From Elysia chlorotica (Eukaryota; Mollusca; Gastropoda; Plakobranchidae): 64,000 nucleotides of DNA. Position 1 is the stretch's first letter, and the number at the start of each line of letters is the position of its first letter. The DNA lies in NCBI GenBank assembly GCA_003991915.1, contig RQTK01000340.1, forward strand, positions 226,908 through 290,907, read 5' to 3'. Shown in pieces: positions 45,305 to 57,020 of the stretch. The position numbers and the translations under genes were made by a program. The notes below the pieces were generated by a model. That model saw only the letters and a list, made by a program, of their open reading frames with translations. It was not told the origin of the DNA and searched no databases.

Positions 45305-46291
45305 ACACACACACACAGAACACAAAATACAGAGAGGAGCCTGGTCTGTAAATAAGAACAACGGGGGGCGATATTGATCCTCCCAGTTATCCTCTTAGCC
45401 GCCCCTCCATTAATTTCTTAGTTGCAAGTTCATGTACTCTTCATCGTAACAGACTTAATTTGCTTCTTTCTTTCGTTTTCTTGTTCTTAAATTTTTCCAA
45501 AGCTGCTTTCTCCAGATTGGATACCTTTCCTGATACATGAGATAGCGTGTAAGACGGAAAAACAATAAGGATGATTGATTCGTAGAGGTTTCTGCCTAAG
45601 AGGTTATGATAATCGGTTAGGTTTCTTTTTTATTATTACACATGGAAAGGCACTGTTTTTGTTACGTTGCTTTTGGCAGTTATGGTTACTTTGTCTTTTT
45701 CTGTTCTTGTTTCCGTTGTCTTGTGTATGAAGAAATACATTCTCCTCCGGTGTATTCCTTTTTCAACAGGCAGGTGAAAAGCACAGCCTAAGCAATGGCC
45801 TAATTTTTAAAAAAAGTACGATATTACCGCTAGGATTTTAAATTACTTTTTAAAACCGAAAACCGTACGTCGAGGATTCATAAAATACTTCAAGCATGTA
45901 TTCAAATAATATTTAAGTAACAAGAGATTTCGGTCATAATGTATGTTACGTATTTTTACCTAAAATTGTATGTGCTTTGCCCAAAAATGAATTTTAAGTA
46001 TTTTAAAAGCGGTGGCCGACGAAGATATACATAATGTGCGAACCAGGATTTAAAAACATGCGATTAACAACTTGAATGAACCTAATCCTACTGTGTAAGT
46101 TCGAAAAGTGCAATTACAATGGAGTTTGAAATACAGCTGTTCATCTACAAAAAGCCCTTATAGGACACACTTTTTTTAGATATAATATAATCCAATTCCT
46201 AGAGAAGAAGCATAATATATATATATATATATTCTTCCACCAAACGTGCAATAGAATCTTAGTGGTTTTGAGCTGGTAGCCGTAGTAGCAT

Positions 46292-46354
<63 letters not shown>

Positions 46355-46800
46355 AATGTGGAGTTGTAATGATAGTTGTGGTTGTGGTAGTAATATTAGT
46401 TTCACTGAAAGACGAGTAAGAATTGACAATTTAGTTGTATTTCAGGCCTAACAATATTCTTCCTGTCTTTTTTATGTTATAGACAATAAGATTTTTTTTA
46501 TTCTAAAGTCACAACCCTAGATTTTCCCATCAAGGAGAATGGTGTCCTGGTCACGAGTCACAAGTTTTGACGGTCACCGCACACACAGTGTAAACGAGAC
46601 AGAGGTCTCAGGGGCCACAGCATCAAATAATTTGGAGGTGCGGACTGTAAACAAAACATGCACGCCCGGACGAGAAATCAATCTGTTTTTAATGTGTTAG
46701 TTAAGTGAAATCGAAGGATTTCAAACTGTTTACTATGCGTTGTCGGAAAACAGATATGAGACTTAGAGCCGAATTGGTGTTGGTTGTAAAGGGGAAGAGG
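45305..46800. other. Alignable with 29,190-30,540, no gene seen
   Basis: Conserved patches are listed under block 1. It contains an (AT)n run at 46,213-46,232 and a (TAG)n run at 46,291-46,354 that block 1 lacks. Confidence 0.6.
46291..46354. repeat. (TAG)n microsatellite
   Basis: About twenty tandem TAG units, unique to block 2. Confidence 0.95.
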
Positions 46801-46819
46801 GGGTTAGGTGACATGATTC

Positions 46820-46850
<31 letters not shown>

Positions 46851-46855
46851 TATAT

Positions 46856-46898
<43 letters not shown>

Positions 46899-47100
46899 GA
46901 GGGGGAGGAGAGAGAGAGAAAGACAGACCGACAGAGAGAGACAGACAGACAGGCAGAGACAGAGACAGAGAGAAAGAGAAAGACACACAGTTAGGCAAAC
47001 AGACTGAAGTCATTGAAAAGCAGATGCAGACAGGCAGACATAGAGACAGAGACAGATATACAGACACACAGACAGAGTTAAAGGAAGAGAGAGACACACA
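46820..47100. repeat. (GA)n and GACA-rich tract
   Basis: GA run to about 46,895, then 'gacagaga' and 'cagacagg' repeats. Counterpart of the tract at 30,609, but without the inverted repeat that follows it there. Confidence 0.9.
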
Positions 47101-47109
47101 TGCAGGTAG

Positions 47110-49080
47110 ACAAGGCGAAAGAATGAGGGGCGGGGAAATATCAAGATAATGGATATAGTGATTTCAAGACTGATTTACACGAACAAAGAAGTAAATTAAT
47201 ATTTCCTTCCTCTAGATTAAACAGTAAGAACTATAATTTCAAATTAACTACCCTCTTATGCTAATATCTTGTATCTGTATAATACCGGATTTGTGGACTA
47301 TATGTTTTAATGAATAAAAAAAACACCTTTGGAATTGTGCCTTTTAAATTTTATTAAAAGTCGCATGAGATTTACTAGTATTTAATGTACTTGACAGTTT
47401 GCTATTTCAGCTTTGGTGGAAAAAACTACAATGGTCTGTATTTATAAATTTATCTGCATTTAGCTTGTAGATATATTTCAAGTGATTAGAGAATATTTTC
47501 TCACTTTAATTTAATTCCACTCCCGACAGAAATTACATCAGTATTCGAAAAGGTGGGCGCTTATTTTGCTTCTCAGATCACTTTCATGTCTTAAAACACC
47601 AAGTTTCTATTAAAATGCCATCACTAATCTCAACACATGGTTTGAATCACTTGGGACCAGTACAGAATTGGACGTTTGAAAAGTTGATGCGAATACTTAG
47701 TTAAGAATGAGGAAGAGAAAATGATGCTTGATTGCATTTTTTTTCTTATTTGTGTGATTTATGTTACGTATTCCATATAATTCTGCATCCAACGTCAATA
47801 TGGAGCTTTTGATACCTTATCTTCGAAATCGAGGAAAATGTAATGCTTTGATTCTTTTCATTTGTTTCTTTTCGCGCAGCCAGAAATGTATTTTGGAATT
47901 TCCCTGTCCAGTTTGATCTATAACCATTCTTATTGGGATTTATAGGAAATTGCAACATGTAATCCTTACATCTTAATACATGTTGTGTAGATATGTATAT
48001 GTATGGATTGAGATATGAAGGTCTTTGAGTTTATAGGACTCTATATTTATATTAAACCTGTATATATGCTTTATATAAGCATAATTTTAGATAAATACAA
48101 AAATATAAGACTGCCGTGCGATGCTTTACATATGAGAATCCACGTAAGGAATTAAAATCACTAGGCCTATTTATTATTTGACTTACAAGAGAGTTAGCAA
48201 AATCGATCTGAACGTCAGACTTTACCTGATTAAAATTTAACTGCTCAAGTCGGCTGTAAAAAACTGATGTTGAAGCCCATACTCGATTCAAAGAAACTAG
48301 TTGTAAAGTGTCCTTTTCTGTTAAAAAAAATCAATATATCTAAAGATGTCTAAGGAATGCGTTGGTAGTTATTATCAAAACCAAATATGCTGATAGGAAT
48401 TTCGACAGATATCAGCCTCTTGTAAGGTTACTTACTTTTGTTTGTTGCGATATTTGCAATTGACAAGAAATAGGGTCACATAAAAGCTGTTAGCTGCGAA
48501 TGTAATAAAGCACGTAGTATATTATGATTCCACCATGAAATTTTAATACTTTGAATTAACAAGTATTCTGTTATCTAGCTTGGGGTTGGGAATGAAGTTA
48601 ACTCCTTGTTTTTTGTTTGTTTGTTGTTGGTTTTTGTTTTTGTTTTTTTGTTTTTTTGAAAATTAAGTACACTTGGGCTTAATAAACATCACTATGAGGC
48701 ATCATGAAACACAAACGTTTTTGTTTTGTATAAAATATAATTATTAAAATGCCAATTAATAGCTCATTCATTTAACGCCAAGTACGTTTTGTATATTAAA
48801 TTATAATGGGAATAATTGTGCATGTAATGGGAATTAAACCAGGAAGCCCCTGTTCTACGTCCTAACCTGTCTGATATTGTGACAAGCTAGACGAAGAAAT
48901 GGTAGCACTTTATAATTATTTTGATATTGATAATAATGGGAGTTATAGTTAATGAAAAGGAGGGGAAAAACGGCACGGGGTTAAAACTAGTACATCTGCT
49001 TTAATTGTGTTCAGAATCAGATAAAGCTCTAAAAGTGAAGTTTTATGCAAGCAGAAAATCTATATTACACAACCAATAGG
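47110..49080. other. Alignable in patches with block 1, no gene seen
   Basis: 47,110-47,300 matches the left arm of the inverted repeat. 47,570-47,990 matches 32,070-32,480. A T-rich stretch with 'tttttgttt' repeats lies at 48,610-48,660. No supported ORF. Confidence 0.5.
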
Positions 49081-49164
49081 TTTTCAAAATATCCATCGTC
49101 TTATAAAGCAAATAAAAAAACGGCATCAGGCAGCAGGACACAATTTATTTCCCTTGAATACGGG

Positions 49165-49290
49165 CAGCCAATGACGAGACCGCTCGTCTAAACGCAGGCT
49201 GGGATTTTATAAATAGCTTTCGCAGCCATCGCTTCTACAAAATGCGTCCTTTGGGAGCTGCAAGATTACCCAAGAAATTGCGATTTTTGA
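49165..49290 (+). promoter_or_regulatory. Promoter-like conserved island, block 2
   Basis: 'gcagccaatgac' and 'ttttataaatagctttc' keep the order of 32,990-33,110. 'cgtcctttgggagctgc' follows, displaced by a small insertion. Confidence 0.3.
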
Positions 49291-50397
49291 GCGTTGATAT
49301 TCCTTGAGAGTTCACGCTTTTTCCAATCGGCTTTTAACCTTATTAGAGAACGTAAATTAAAACACGATCTTAGAATAATTACAAAGGAAAAAAATAATTT
49401 GAAGAGAGGAAATTGTTGGGTAGAAAGAAGCATTAGATAACGTGAAAATCCTAAGGTATTTTTCTACCATTAGCGTAAAATATAAACTCACTAACACGCA
49501 CAAATAAATGACTCCCATCGTTTTTTTTTTATATACAAAAACAAAACACAAGGAAAATATTTGTTTCTTGCTCAAACGATTATATATAGTGTAGACATCT
49601 CAGGATCTACAATTTATTTATAAATCCTCAGACAGTGTTTACGCAAGCAGACTGATTAATCCCACAAAATTCTTTTTAAAATTTCACAAATGAATTAGTA
49701 ACAGAATACACAGTACTATGCGAGATTTAAATTGATATTATGTTACAAAAAATATATTTTTTTAGATTAATCAACAACAGGAAGAAAAAAGGACATTTTA
49801 AAATATATTTCAATCTCGGTTGAGTCTGAGAGATACAATCTAAATCCCTGTAGCTTAATTACATCTCTGAAAAAATCTAGAGCAAGATGTTTCGCTCTGC
49901 TAACGAAGGTTGCCCTAGAACGATATTGGATCTCTAGTCTTGATTGTGAAGGAAGGTCCGCCCCTCCCTTTCCTTTTCAAATTCCGTGTAGAGATCTTAC
50001 TCCGATAGCCCCATATTAACAGTAATCAGTCGGTGTCAGCTACAGCTGGGGAAAAGAAAAGGCAGATTCTATACTGGTATTATGTTCATTTATTGGATCT
50101 TCAGATGGTGAATAACATGTGATGAAAGGTTGAGACTGCGAGATATAAAAATGTCATGAAAACACTTTAATGTATTCACGTGGCATAGGAACACGCTTTT
50201 CAATCCTTTGTTGTGGGAAAGTCTGAAATATGATGTGCAAAGTAAGAGCTTTGCAGAAAAAATACAAACAAGCATAAGTTTGGGAAAACATGGGAGAGAA
50301 CGGAAAAAAAGAGGATTGAGGTATCGGAAAGATACGGAATAATAAATTATTACTGCAAACAGGGGAAAAGGGGGAAGCGATAGAATGAGTTGTCTGT

Positions 50398-50400
50398 CTG

Positions 50401-50482
<82 letters not shown>
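50398..50482. repeat. (CT)n microsatellite
   Basis: CT run at the place where block 1 has a GA run (34,288). Confidence 0.95.
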
Positions 50483-50483
<1 letters not shown>

Positions 50484-50929
50484 CTCTCTCTTTCTCTTAA
50501 TCCCCATTTATTCTCCAATATCTTTTTCTTTTCACCATTTCAGTTTCCTCCCAGATCCTTGCACTGCCTCTCCAATCACGCCTGTGGATGTCAATATCTT
50601 AATAGCGTCGTTGAGTAACATCAGATCCATTATCAGATATCCGTAATATTAGCACTTCCGTTGTTTTTCATCTATTTTTGCATCATCTCAAATACACATG
50701 CGGCTTTTTGGGTCAGATTTGAAATAAGCAGATTTTGACGATTTGGAATCGATAGTGAATACGATGCCTTCGTTTCCAACTCTCTATCTGGTTTTTACTC
50801 TTAAATATTGTTTCTATTAATTTTATTTGCACTCTCTGTGTCTGAATGTCTGTCTGTCTCTTACTTTCTCTTACTCCCTGTCTCTTACTGACTCCCTCTT
50901 TCTCTCTCTCTTTCACTCTCTAATGTTTG

Positions 50930-51380
50930 TATACTTCTAATCCTCCGTCTCCTCTTTCTCCTCTTTTTTTCTGTATCCTTCTTTTTCTCCATCTTAATCT
51001 CCATTCTCTTCTCCCCATTCTTCTCTTTTTTTCTGATCTCTACATCTTCTGCCCACTGACACCGCCTATAAAAGTGACCAATCACTCGCCAAACCGCCAT
51101 CGATAAATCTTTCAACTCAACAACAACAACAACAACTGCAACAGCAACAACAACAACAACTCTCTCTCCTCTCTCTCTCTTACCCCCTGTTTCTAGATAG
51201 TTATTCATCTTTTACTTACCTAATCTATTTATTTCCTTCTATCTTTGACATTGTTTTTGTACTTATGCCTCCCATTTTTCTCGTTGTACTCTTTTCCTTT
51301 TCTTTCACTCATCCTTTTTCTATCACTTCTCTTATTTTTCTTGGTCTCCCTTCTCTTTTCCCCCTTCCTGTTCTCTACAT
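50930..51380. repeat. Pyrimidine-rich and (CAA)n insert
   Basis: TC-rich sequence with a CAA repeat at 51,115-51,160. It separates two copies of 'ctgacaccgcctataaaa' (about 51,055 and 51,393), so it lies inside a local duplication that block 1 lacks. Confidence 0.75.
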
Positions 51381-51689
51381 CTATTGCCCACTGACACCGC
51401 CTATAAAAATGACCAACCAATCGCCAAACCGCCATCAATAAATCTTCCTAAACGGGCGTCATAACCCGAGCCCTGATTTCTCTCAAGTTGTAATTCACAA
51501 GTCGCCACTGAATTGTCAGGCCAGCACCTCGCTTGACTTTGATCTGCCATCGATCTGGTTGGATTTCTGACCCCCAGACACATAACCGTGATCCCTGTCA
51601 TGGTTATTACGCTAGTGTTGTTCCCTTCTAAGTTCTGTAACTCCGAAGGGGGTTCTAATAAAAATCCCCCCAGTGATAAGCTGCCAGTT

Positions 51690-52570
51690 TCAGCCCAAGA
51701 AACCGTATTTGTAGTCATTTTACTGAAAATAATTTGTCTAAAATTTCAACTTGATAGAGGTTGGGTTGGTAGCCTTGCAGTTAGTTAAGGTCTCCTTGGT
51801 CTCCCCGCGGTTAGTGACCTTTACGCTACGATAACTCTTTGTTAATGAAGAGTTTTGTTATGTCGATGGTAAAAGCCGTAGGGTAATACCCTTAGTTTGT
51901 GGGGGGAAAGTTTAAAAAAAATAGCGGTTATTATTACATTGGAGAAAATAATCGGCACAAACTTATTGCACTGAGGTTGTTTGTGGCGTAGACTATACTG
52001 TTCTATGTGTTAAATATGTGACTTTGCCTGGAACAATACCGGACACTTATGGGTGTTTAAATTATCTGACCGCAAAGCTCGATAGCCAATTTTTTTCATA
52101 TTATTTTACTCCACCAGCGACGCATTCTTCCAAAACATTTCTCTTTTTTTGTTCTCCCTTAAACCTAAACAGTAAGTGTTATGTTTACGTTTTCAATCAA
52201 GATTCAGTGATCTTGGAACGATGGTCGGAGCTATATTTGTGTTCACGAATGTATCTTACATTCCTATTTCAACTGTATGATTATCATGTAGCTACTGAGA
52301 AAAAATGTAAATGTTTTTTTATGTAATACAATCATCCCGAACCACTTTTTGAAGTGATAAATTTACACTGTGAAGGTAAAAATCTTGGTGTAAATTCATA
52401 GCAAAACCTCTGTAGTTATTTTTTTAAGATAAGCAAAATTTTTTCATCGCAAATTGCTAAAAAAAACGTCTTTTCCGGCAGTTTTGTTCTCTTAAAACTG
52501 AAACTTTGCTACATCTAGACTATGAAATTATACATTTTCGCTTCTAACAAGTGTGTCTCTTTCGGTAGCA
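51690..52570. other. No recognised feature
   Basis: AT-rich. The 102-codon plus ORF at 52,018-52,326 has no recognised domain and no duplicate to test it. Confidence 0.45.
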
Positions 52571-52574
52571 CCAG

Positions 52575-53110
52575 CTTTAAAAAACAAGGACAAGAAGTGA
52601 AACAAGACAGATCCCCATTCCCCAATTATACTAGACATAATGCGGTCCTCTTGTAAGCGAAGTCATAAACTCTTAAGAGTTTCTCTCCAAAAACAGACAC
52701 GTTATTCTCAAATAGTTCTAGCTCTGTAAACTAAAACCGTTTTCATATTTAAAGTAAAGTAATAGTTGTCGCTACCAAGTAAACATTTACTAATTGCTTA
52801 TAACAATATATAACCCAGTGTCATAAAGAAAAAAAAATGGAAGTTGGTCAAGGGAAATCTTCATTCTCCTTTAAAAAATGTATCCACTTTTCCCATAAAG
52901 CAAGCCAATTATGATTGTGGACTGTAACACCCCCCCCCCCCCCCCCTTTTTCCCCTAAAGAAACAACTATTGTCCAATAGTCTGTGCAAGATAGAACCTG
53001 GCCACATCTTGAATGCGAAACACAAACTTCTCGCTCCCAACAAAGCTTTTATTTCTCTTAGTCCTAGATCTAAAGATCTAAAGCCAGGGTCACAAAGAGA
53101 AGAACTGGCA
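52575..53110. repeat. Module W, poly-C and module Z
   Basis: 52,575-52,929 matches module W of block 1. An 18-base poly-C follows, then module Z as at 43,268-43,420. Confidence 0.75.
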
Positions 53111-55430
53111 GTTAAGCCAGCTGCTGGAGTGTTATTGAAAGTGGCCGATGCGACGATGGGTCCCTGATCTGATTTGCCCATTATCCTGGGCTTATTTTGG
53201 AGAACATCCCAAGATGGCCTCCTCCATTTCTGCTGGAAGATCGCGGGAAGTAAAACTAGACCCAGTCTTTCGATTGGTTCCGTTGTAATATACACAATTC
53301 TTGTCTTTTTCATTTGTTTCTTGGTTTTGGGAACACGATAGATTTAAGTAGTTTCGCATTTTCGCATTTATAAAATGATTTTGGAAAGCAAAAAGGAGAT
53401 TGAAAGATTGTTTTTATTACGAAGAAAGATGTAAAAATTTTGTTTTTAATCTAAAGAACGACCCATTCGTCAATCTATCTATCTGTAAATCTTTTTTGTC
53501 TCAATCTGTGTTTTTTGTCGATCACTATTTCTTTCTATGTATATGCATCCATCCATGAATCCGGATTGTATTGCATTATTTACTATTATATCTACATATC
53601 AACTAAAAACAAAACTAACAATGGAAGATAATGAACGATGATAATAATTATAAAGGAAAAGTGCGCTAAATATAGGTAGAGGCGGATGGAATAGGAGGAG
53701 AGAGAAGAGATAGCGATACAATGGTTTCCCAATGTAACTGACCACTTTATGATTTTCATTTGATTTAATACTTATAACTGTTCGATTTGGTTTATTGCTA
53801 TAGCATCCTTTTACTGTACCTTTTCATTTCCCCTTATAATTTAAAAAGAATGAAAAGCTCCAAAACACATAGCTGTTTTAAAGAATAGTAGTTTTTTTGT
53901 AACCTCATAGAAAAAAAGATATACTTTGATGTTTTTATGTAATACATAGAAATAACAACCCAAAAACCATGTTGGAATAATGTGTCGGCCTTATGCTTAA
54001 TGTGTCAGAATGCAGTCGATTTTGCTTTTCAAGCCCACTTCTCTCCACCCCCACCTCCTCTTTCGCAAAATTAAAATGATGTTTGGGCAGAATTTATTTT
54101 GGAATATTTCTGTTGGGACCAGAGTTTCCCGTTAAAGGTTAAAAACAGGACATTTGACAAAAGTAAAACACATGATATGTACCTGTCAATCATTTCTTGA
54201 AGTCGGTATAAGCTAATTTGATAAAATCACTAATTTTTGTTTATGCTTCGTCAGACTTAAATAAATTGCAAATTACACTGTACGCGTTTTGATAATTTTG
54301 CGATATTTGCGATTTTTAAGTGGTTTAGCTTTTTACACGTTGGCTGTAAAACCGTTCGCTTTTATCTTACCAAGCCATTAAACCGTACCGATCTTTCAAA
54401 GCTGACCTTTAACAGTGTTCAGGTCAATATGATACTAGTACTTGAGTTTCATTCAGCAAAACCTGACCGAGATAAGAAAATTAGTTTGACCTTTACTTCA
54501 TATCACTATCTAAAAACGCAAATGCTATGAGTTTTTACGTAGCTGGAAATTTTTTAATTGAAATTCAATAAAGCGTGGGGGTTTTCATTTTATCAAATCA
54601 GTCATTGCTAATTCCTGTACTCTAATACTTATTATCTGATACAGTAAGTTTTGATGGTGCAAAAGTATTTTTCTCTTCAACCACATTCACTCTCCGTTCA
54701 ATATTTTGGAAGTTTTGAAGCTGGCGCACTTGCTCATGTTCGCTTTGGGACAACACATAAAAGGGAGACAGCAAATTTCTAACGACTCTTACAGCAAGCA
54801 GTGGTTGGAGAAAGTCGAATATTGCAATGTATGCCATGTATCTGATACTTGCATTGTTGAGGCTTTGCGATTGTATTAGTTTAAATACATAAAAAAAAAA
54901 CACAAGGAACAACTAAACCCTTTGCAGAACGGCCCCTTACCTGCAGATGACACATTCCCAAAACCCGGCAATTATGACCAAAATCCCCGCGAGTTATCTC
55001 CTCCTGCGCTGTCTGTGATACCCCGCCCCTTCCAGTGATCGGCAAGTCACGTGGTAACCTACGCCCAGGCCAGTGAGAGCAGCAATTATCGGCTGGGACA
55101 GATGCGAAATCCGATACACCCCTGGTCGGACACGGTGAGAGACAGGTCGACAGCAGGTTATGACCACTCCACTTGACTTCCTATCGATCTAAGCACGGGC
55201 TCTGGCAGTCAGACACCTCCCGGTTAGATATGTAAGACACCAGGGATCCAAGTATTTGTTCAACGGGGGGTTCTTGGCATCGCATATTGTAGTATATTTT
55301 TAAACAAAATTGTGAAACAAGGAAGTATTTTGAATAAAGTGGTCATAATTTGCTTTCTAAAACAGTAAGAAAATATACGAATCGGTCGCCAATCATTATA
55401 CAATTTTAAGAAAATATCTGCTAGGTTTTG
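53111..55430. other. No supported gene
   Basis: Mostly AT-rich single-copy sequence. 54,950-55,250 is GC-richer ('gagttatctcctcctgcgct', 'ggtcggacacggtgagagac') and could hide an exon, but no frame with splice borders stood out. Part of it ('cttgacttcctatcgatcta') recurs in diverged form at 56,055. Confidence 0.45.
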
Positions 55431-55439
55431 TTTTCTTTC

Positions 55440-55755
55440 ATTGAGAATGTTTGACAGGCTTATGTGCATTGCAATTTAAGTCAATTTTATAAATCGATTG
55501 TATAATTTAATAATAAAAATATGTATGAAAGCTGCTGTTCGGGTCGTTTCCCTCCTCTCAGTGTAAATCGAACGCTGACACGGGTCACTAAATGGATTTT
55601 TTTTTCACTCAAAATGTTTGACAGGTTTATGTACATTGCAATTTAAGGCCATTTTATAAATCGATTGTATAATCTAATAATAAAAAGCATTGCTGTTCAA
55701 GTCGTTTCTCGCCTCGCAGTGTAAATCAAACCCCGGCAAGGGTCACTAAATGGAC
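55440..55755. repeat. About 170-bp unit, two tandem copies
   Basis: 'aatgtttgacaggcttatgt' through 'gggtcactaaatgga' occurs at about 55,446-55,595 and 55,614-55,754 with scattered differences. Confidence 0.85.
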
Positions 55756-55797
55756 ACAGGTAATAGATCAGCTACTCTACCACGTTATGACCACACT

Positions 55798-56036
55798 AGG
55801 GGGCGATCTGGTGCAATCGGTAGACATTGGTCTTTAAATCTAGAGGACCCTGGTTCGAAACCCATGATTGCGCAAATTGAATCGGCACCAGTAAAAGGAG
55901 ACCGGATGGGACAGGTTTCATGGAATTCCCGCACTGCTTGTGTGGCAGCACATCACATTTGAGACGTACATCTTCTGGCATGTCTACAATATAAAGGTAT
56001 GGCGGTAGAAGCTAAACAACAAACAACCTAACAAAC
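55798..56036 (+). mobile_element. tRNA-derived SINE
   Basis: Head 'ctggtgcaatcggtagacat' (box A) with box B 'ctggttcgaaaccc', body 'catggaattcccgcactgc' and 'tgtgtggcagcacatcaca', tail with 'agaagctaaacaac' and an (aacaaac) end. It interrupts the local tandem repeats of this region. Confidence 0.8.
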
Positions 56037-56217
56037 ACACTATAGCCATACTGCTTGACTTTCTATCATTTCATCTAAGCACGGCAGCCAGATACCTTAC
56101 TGTGACAGACTTGGGATTGCATGTTCCTTCCAATGTTGGGCCGTTGGCATTGTTTTGCACAGGGGAGTATATTTTAACTTCTCACATGGTTCACAAAGAG
56201 CAAAATGAAAAAAAAAT

Positions 56218-56665
56218 TGGGAAATACACAATCAAGCATTATGTGAAAAAATTATTTCTTATGTCTCCCAATATTTCTACCAGGTTTATGATCAACCCCT
56301 TGAGTTCCCATCGGTATTAACAAAGGTTCTGAACCACAGACATTTAGTGCTTGAGTTTGTTGGTTTCGAAATTGTCGCCTGGAGCTGTTTATGTACATTG
56401 CATCATATCTTTACAATCTGATCTTGTTGAATCATTTTATACAAGGAAATTTCAAATCAAGCATTATATGAAATAATTATCAATTATTTCTTATGTCTAC
56501 CAATATGTATATACCAGCTTAATGAGTTCTCATCGGTATAAGCAAAGGTTCTGGCTTGAGTTCGTTGGTTTTGGAAATTGCCCCCTGGATCTGTTTTTGT
56601 GCATAGCATCATATTTGTACAATCTGATCTTGTTAAATCATTTTACACAAGGAAATTTCTAGAAC
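56218..56665. repeat. About 230-bp unit, two tandem copies
   Basis: 'caatcaagcattatgtgaa' through 'caatctgatcttgttgaatc' and 'acaaggaaatttc' repeats once. The copies differ by several small indels. Confidence 0.85.
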
Positions 56666-56941
56666 AATTTCGGGCATTCGACACACAAAGTGTTATTCAT
56701 TATTTATTCCAAGATAATTTTTTACCATGGCACAGCCTGACTTGACTGTGCATCGTTCTGAATAAAGATTATGGTAGCAAAAAAGATCGAAAAAAGCAAA
56801 AATTCGCAATTGGTCACGCATTGTGTATCTTAAAATCAACACCCGTCGCGTTTCTCCAACTTGAAAATTTAATAGAAATAATTGTTTTTTAACTTTTTCT
56901 AATCTTTCTTCTTTTTTCCGCTTAAAATAACAAAGCAACGC

Positions 56942-57020
56942 GTGGAGTTGGGTAGTTCAATGGCTAAATCACTTGAGTGACAAACTAAAAGTCTGTGGTT
57001 CGATTATGAGCTGATGTCTT
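56942..57020 (+). mobile_element. tRNA-like SINE head
   Basis: 'gggtagttcaatggctaaat' resembles box A, and 'ctgtggttcgattatg' contains box B about 45 nt later. The body is not recognisable. Confidence 0.5.

Larger units (their letters stand above)
43246..45305. repeat. Inserted segment with modules Z, X and Y
   Basis: It lies between sequences that adjoin in block 1 (29,150 and 29,190). It starts with a poly-C run, then module Z (also at 52,948-53,110: 'attgtccaatag', 'cgctcccaacaaagctt'). AT-rich sequence follows, then module X (44,230-44,900), a second poly-C and a truncated module Y (45,187-45,300). The right border is a (CA)n stretch, as at 29,180 in block 1. Confidence 0.75.
35880..53100. 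repeat. Large tandem segmental block 2
   Basis: It aligns with 20,200-35,870 in the same orientation, with an inserted segment of about 2 kb at 43,246-45,305 (modules Z, X and Y). Features found only in this block are the piggyBac-like remnant at 36,388 and the 24-bp minisatellite at 40,938. Its end, 52,575-53,100, matches 35,500-35,853 followed by module Z. Confidence 0.85.

Noticed and set aside
50090-50618. Long Arg/Glu-, Leu/Ser- or Glu/Arg-rich ORFs across GA/CT tracts (also near 91, 9,342, 12,171, 22,650, 24,720, 30,609, 34,288 and 46,820)
   Set aside because: They are translations of dinucleotide repeats, which have no stops in any frame. No conserved flanking frame exists.
51401-51718. 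105-residue minus ORF in block 2
   Set aside because: The homologous region of block 1 is frameshifted and has stops despite high nucleotide identity.
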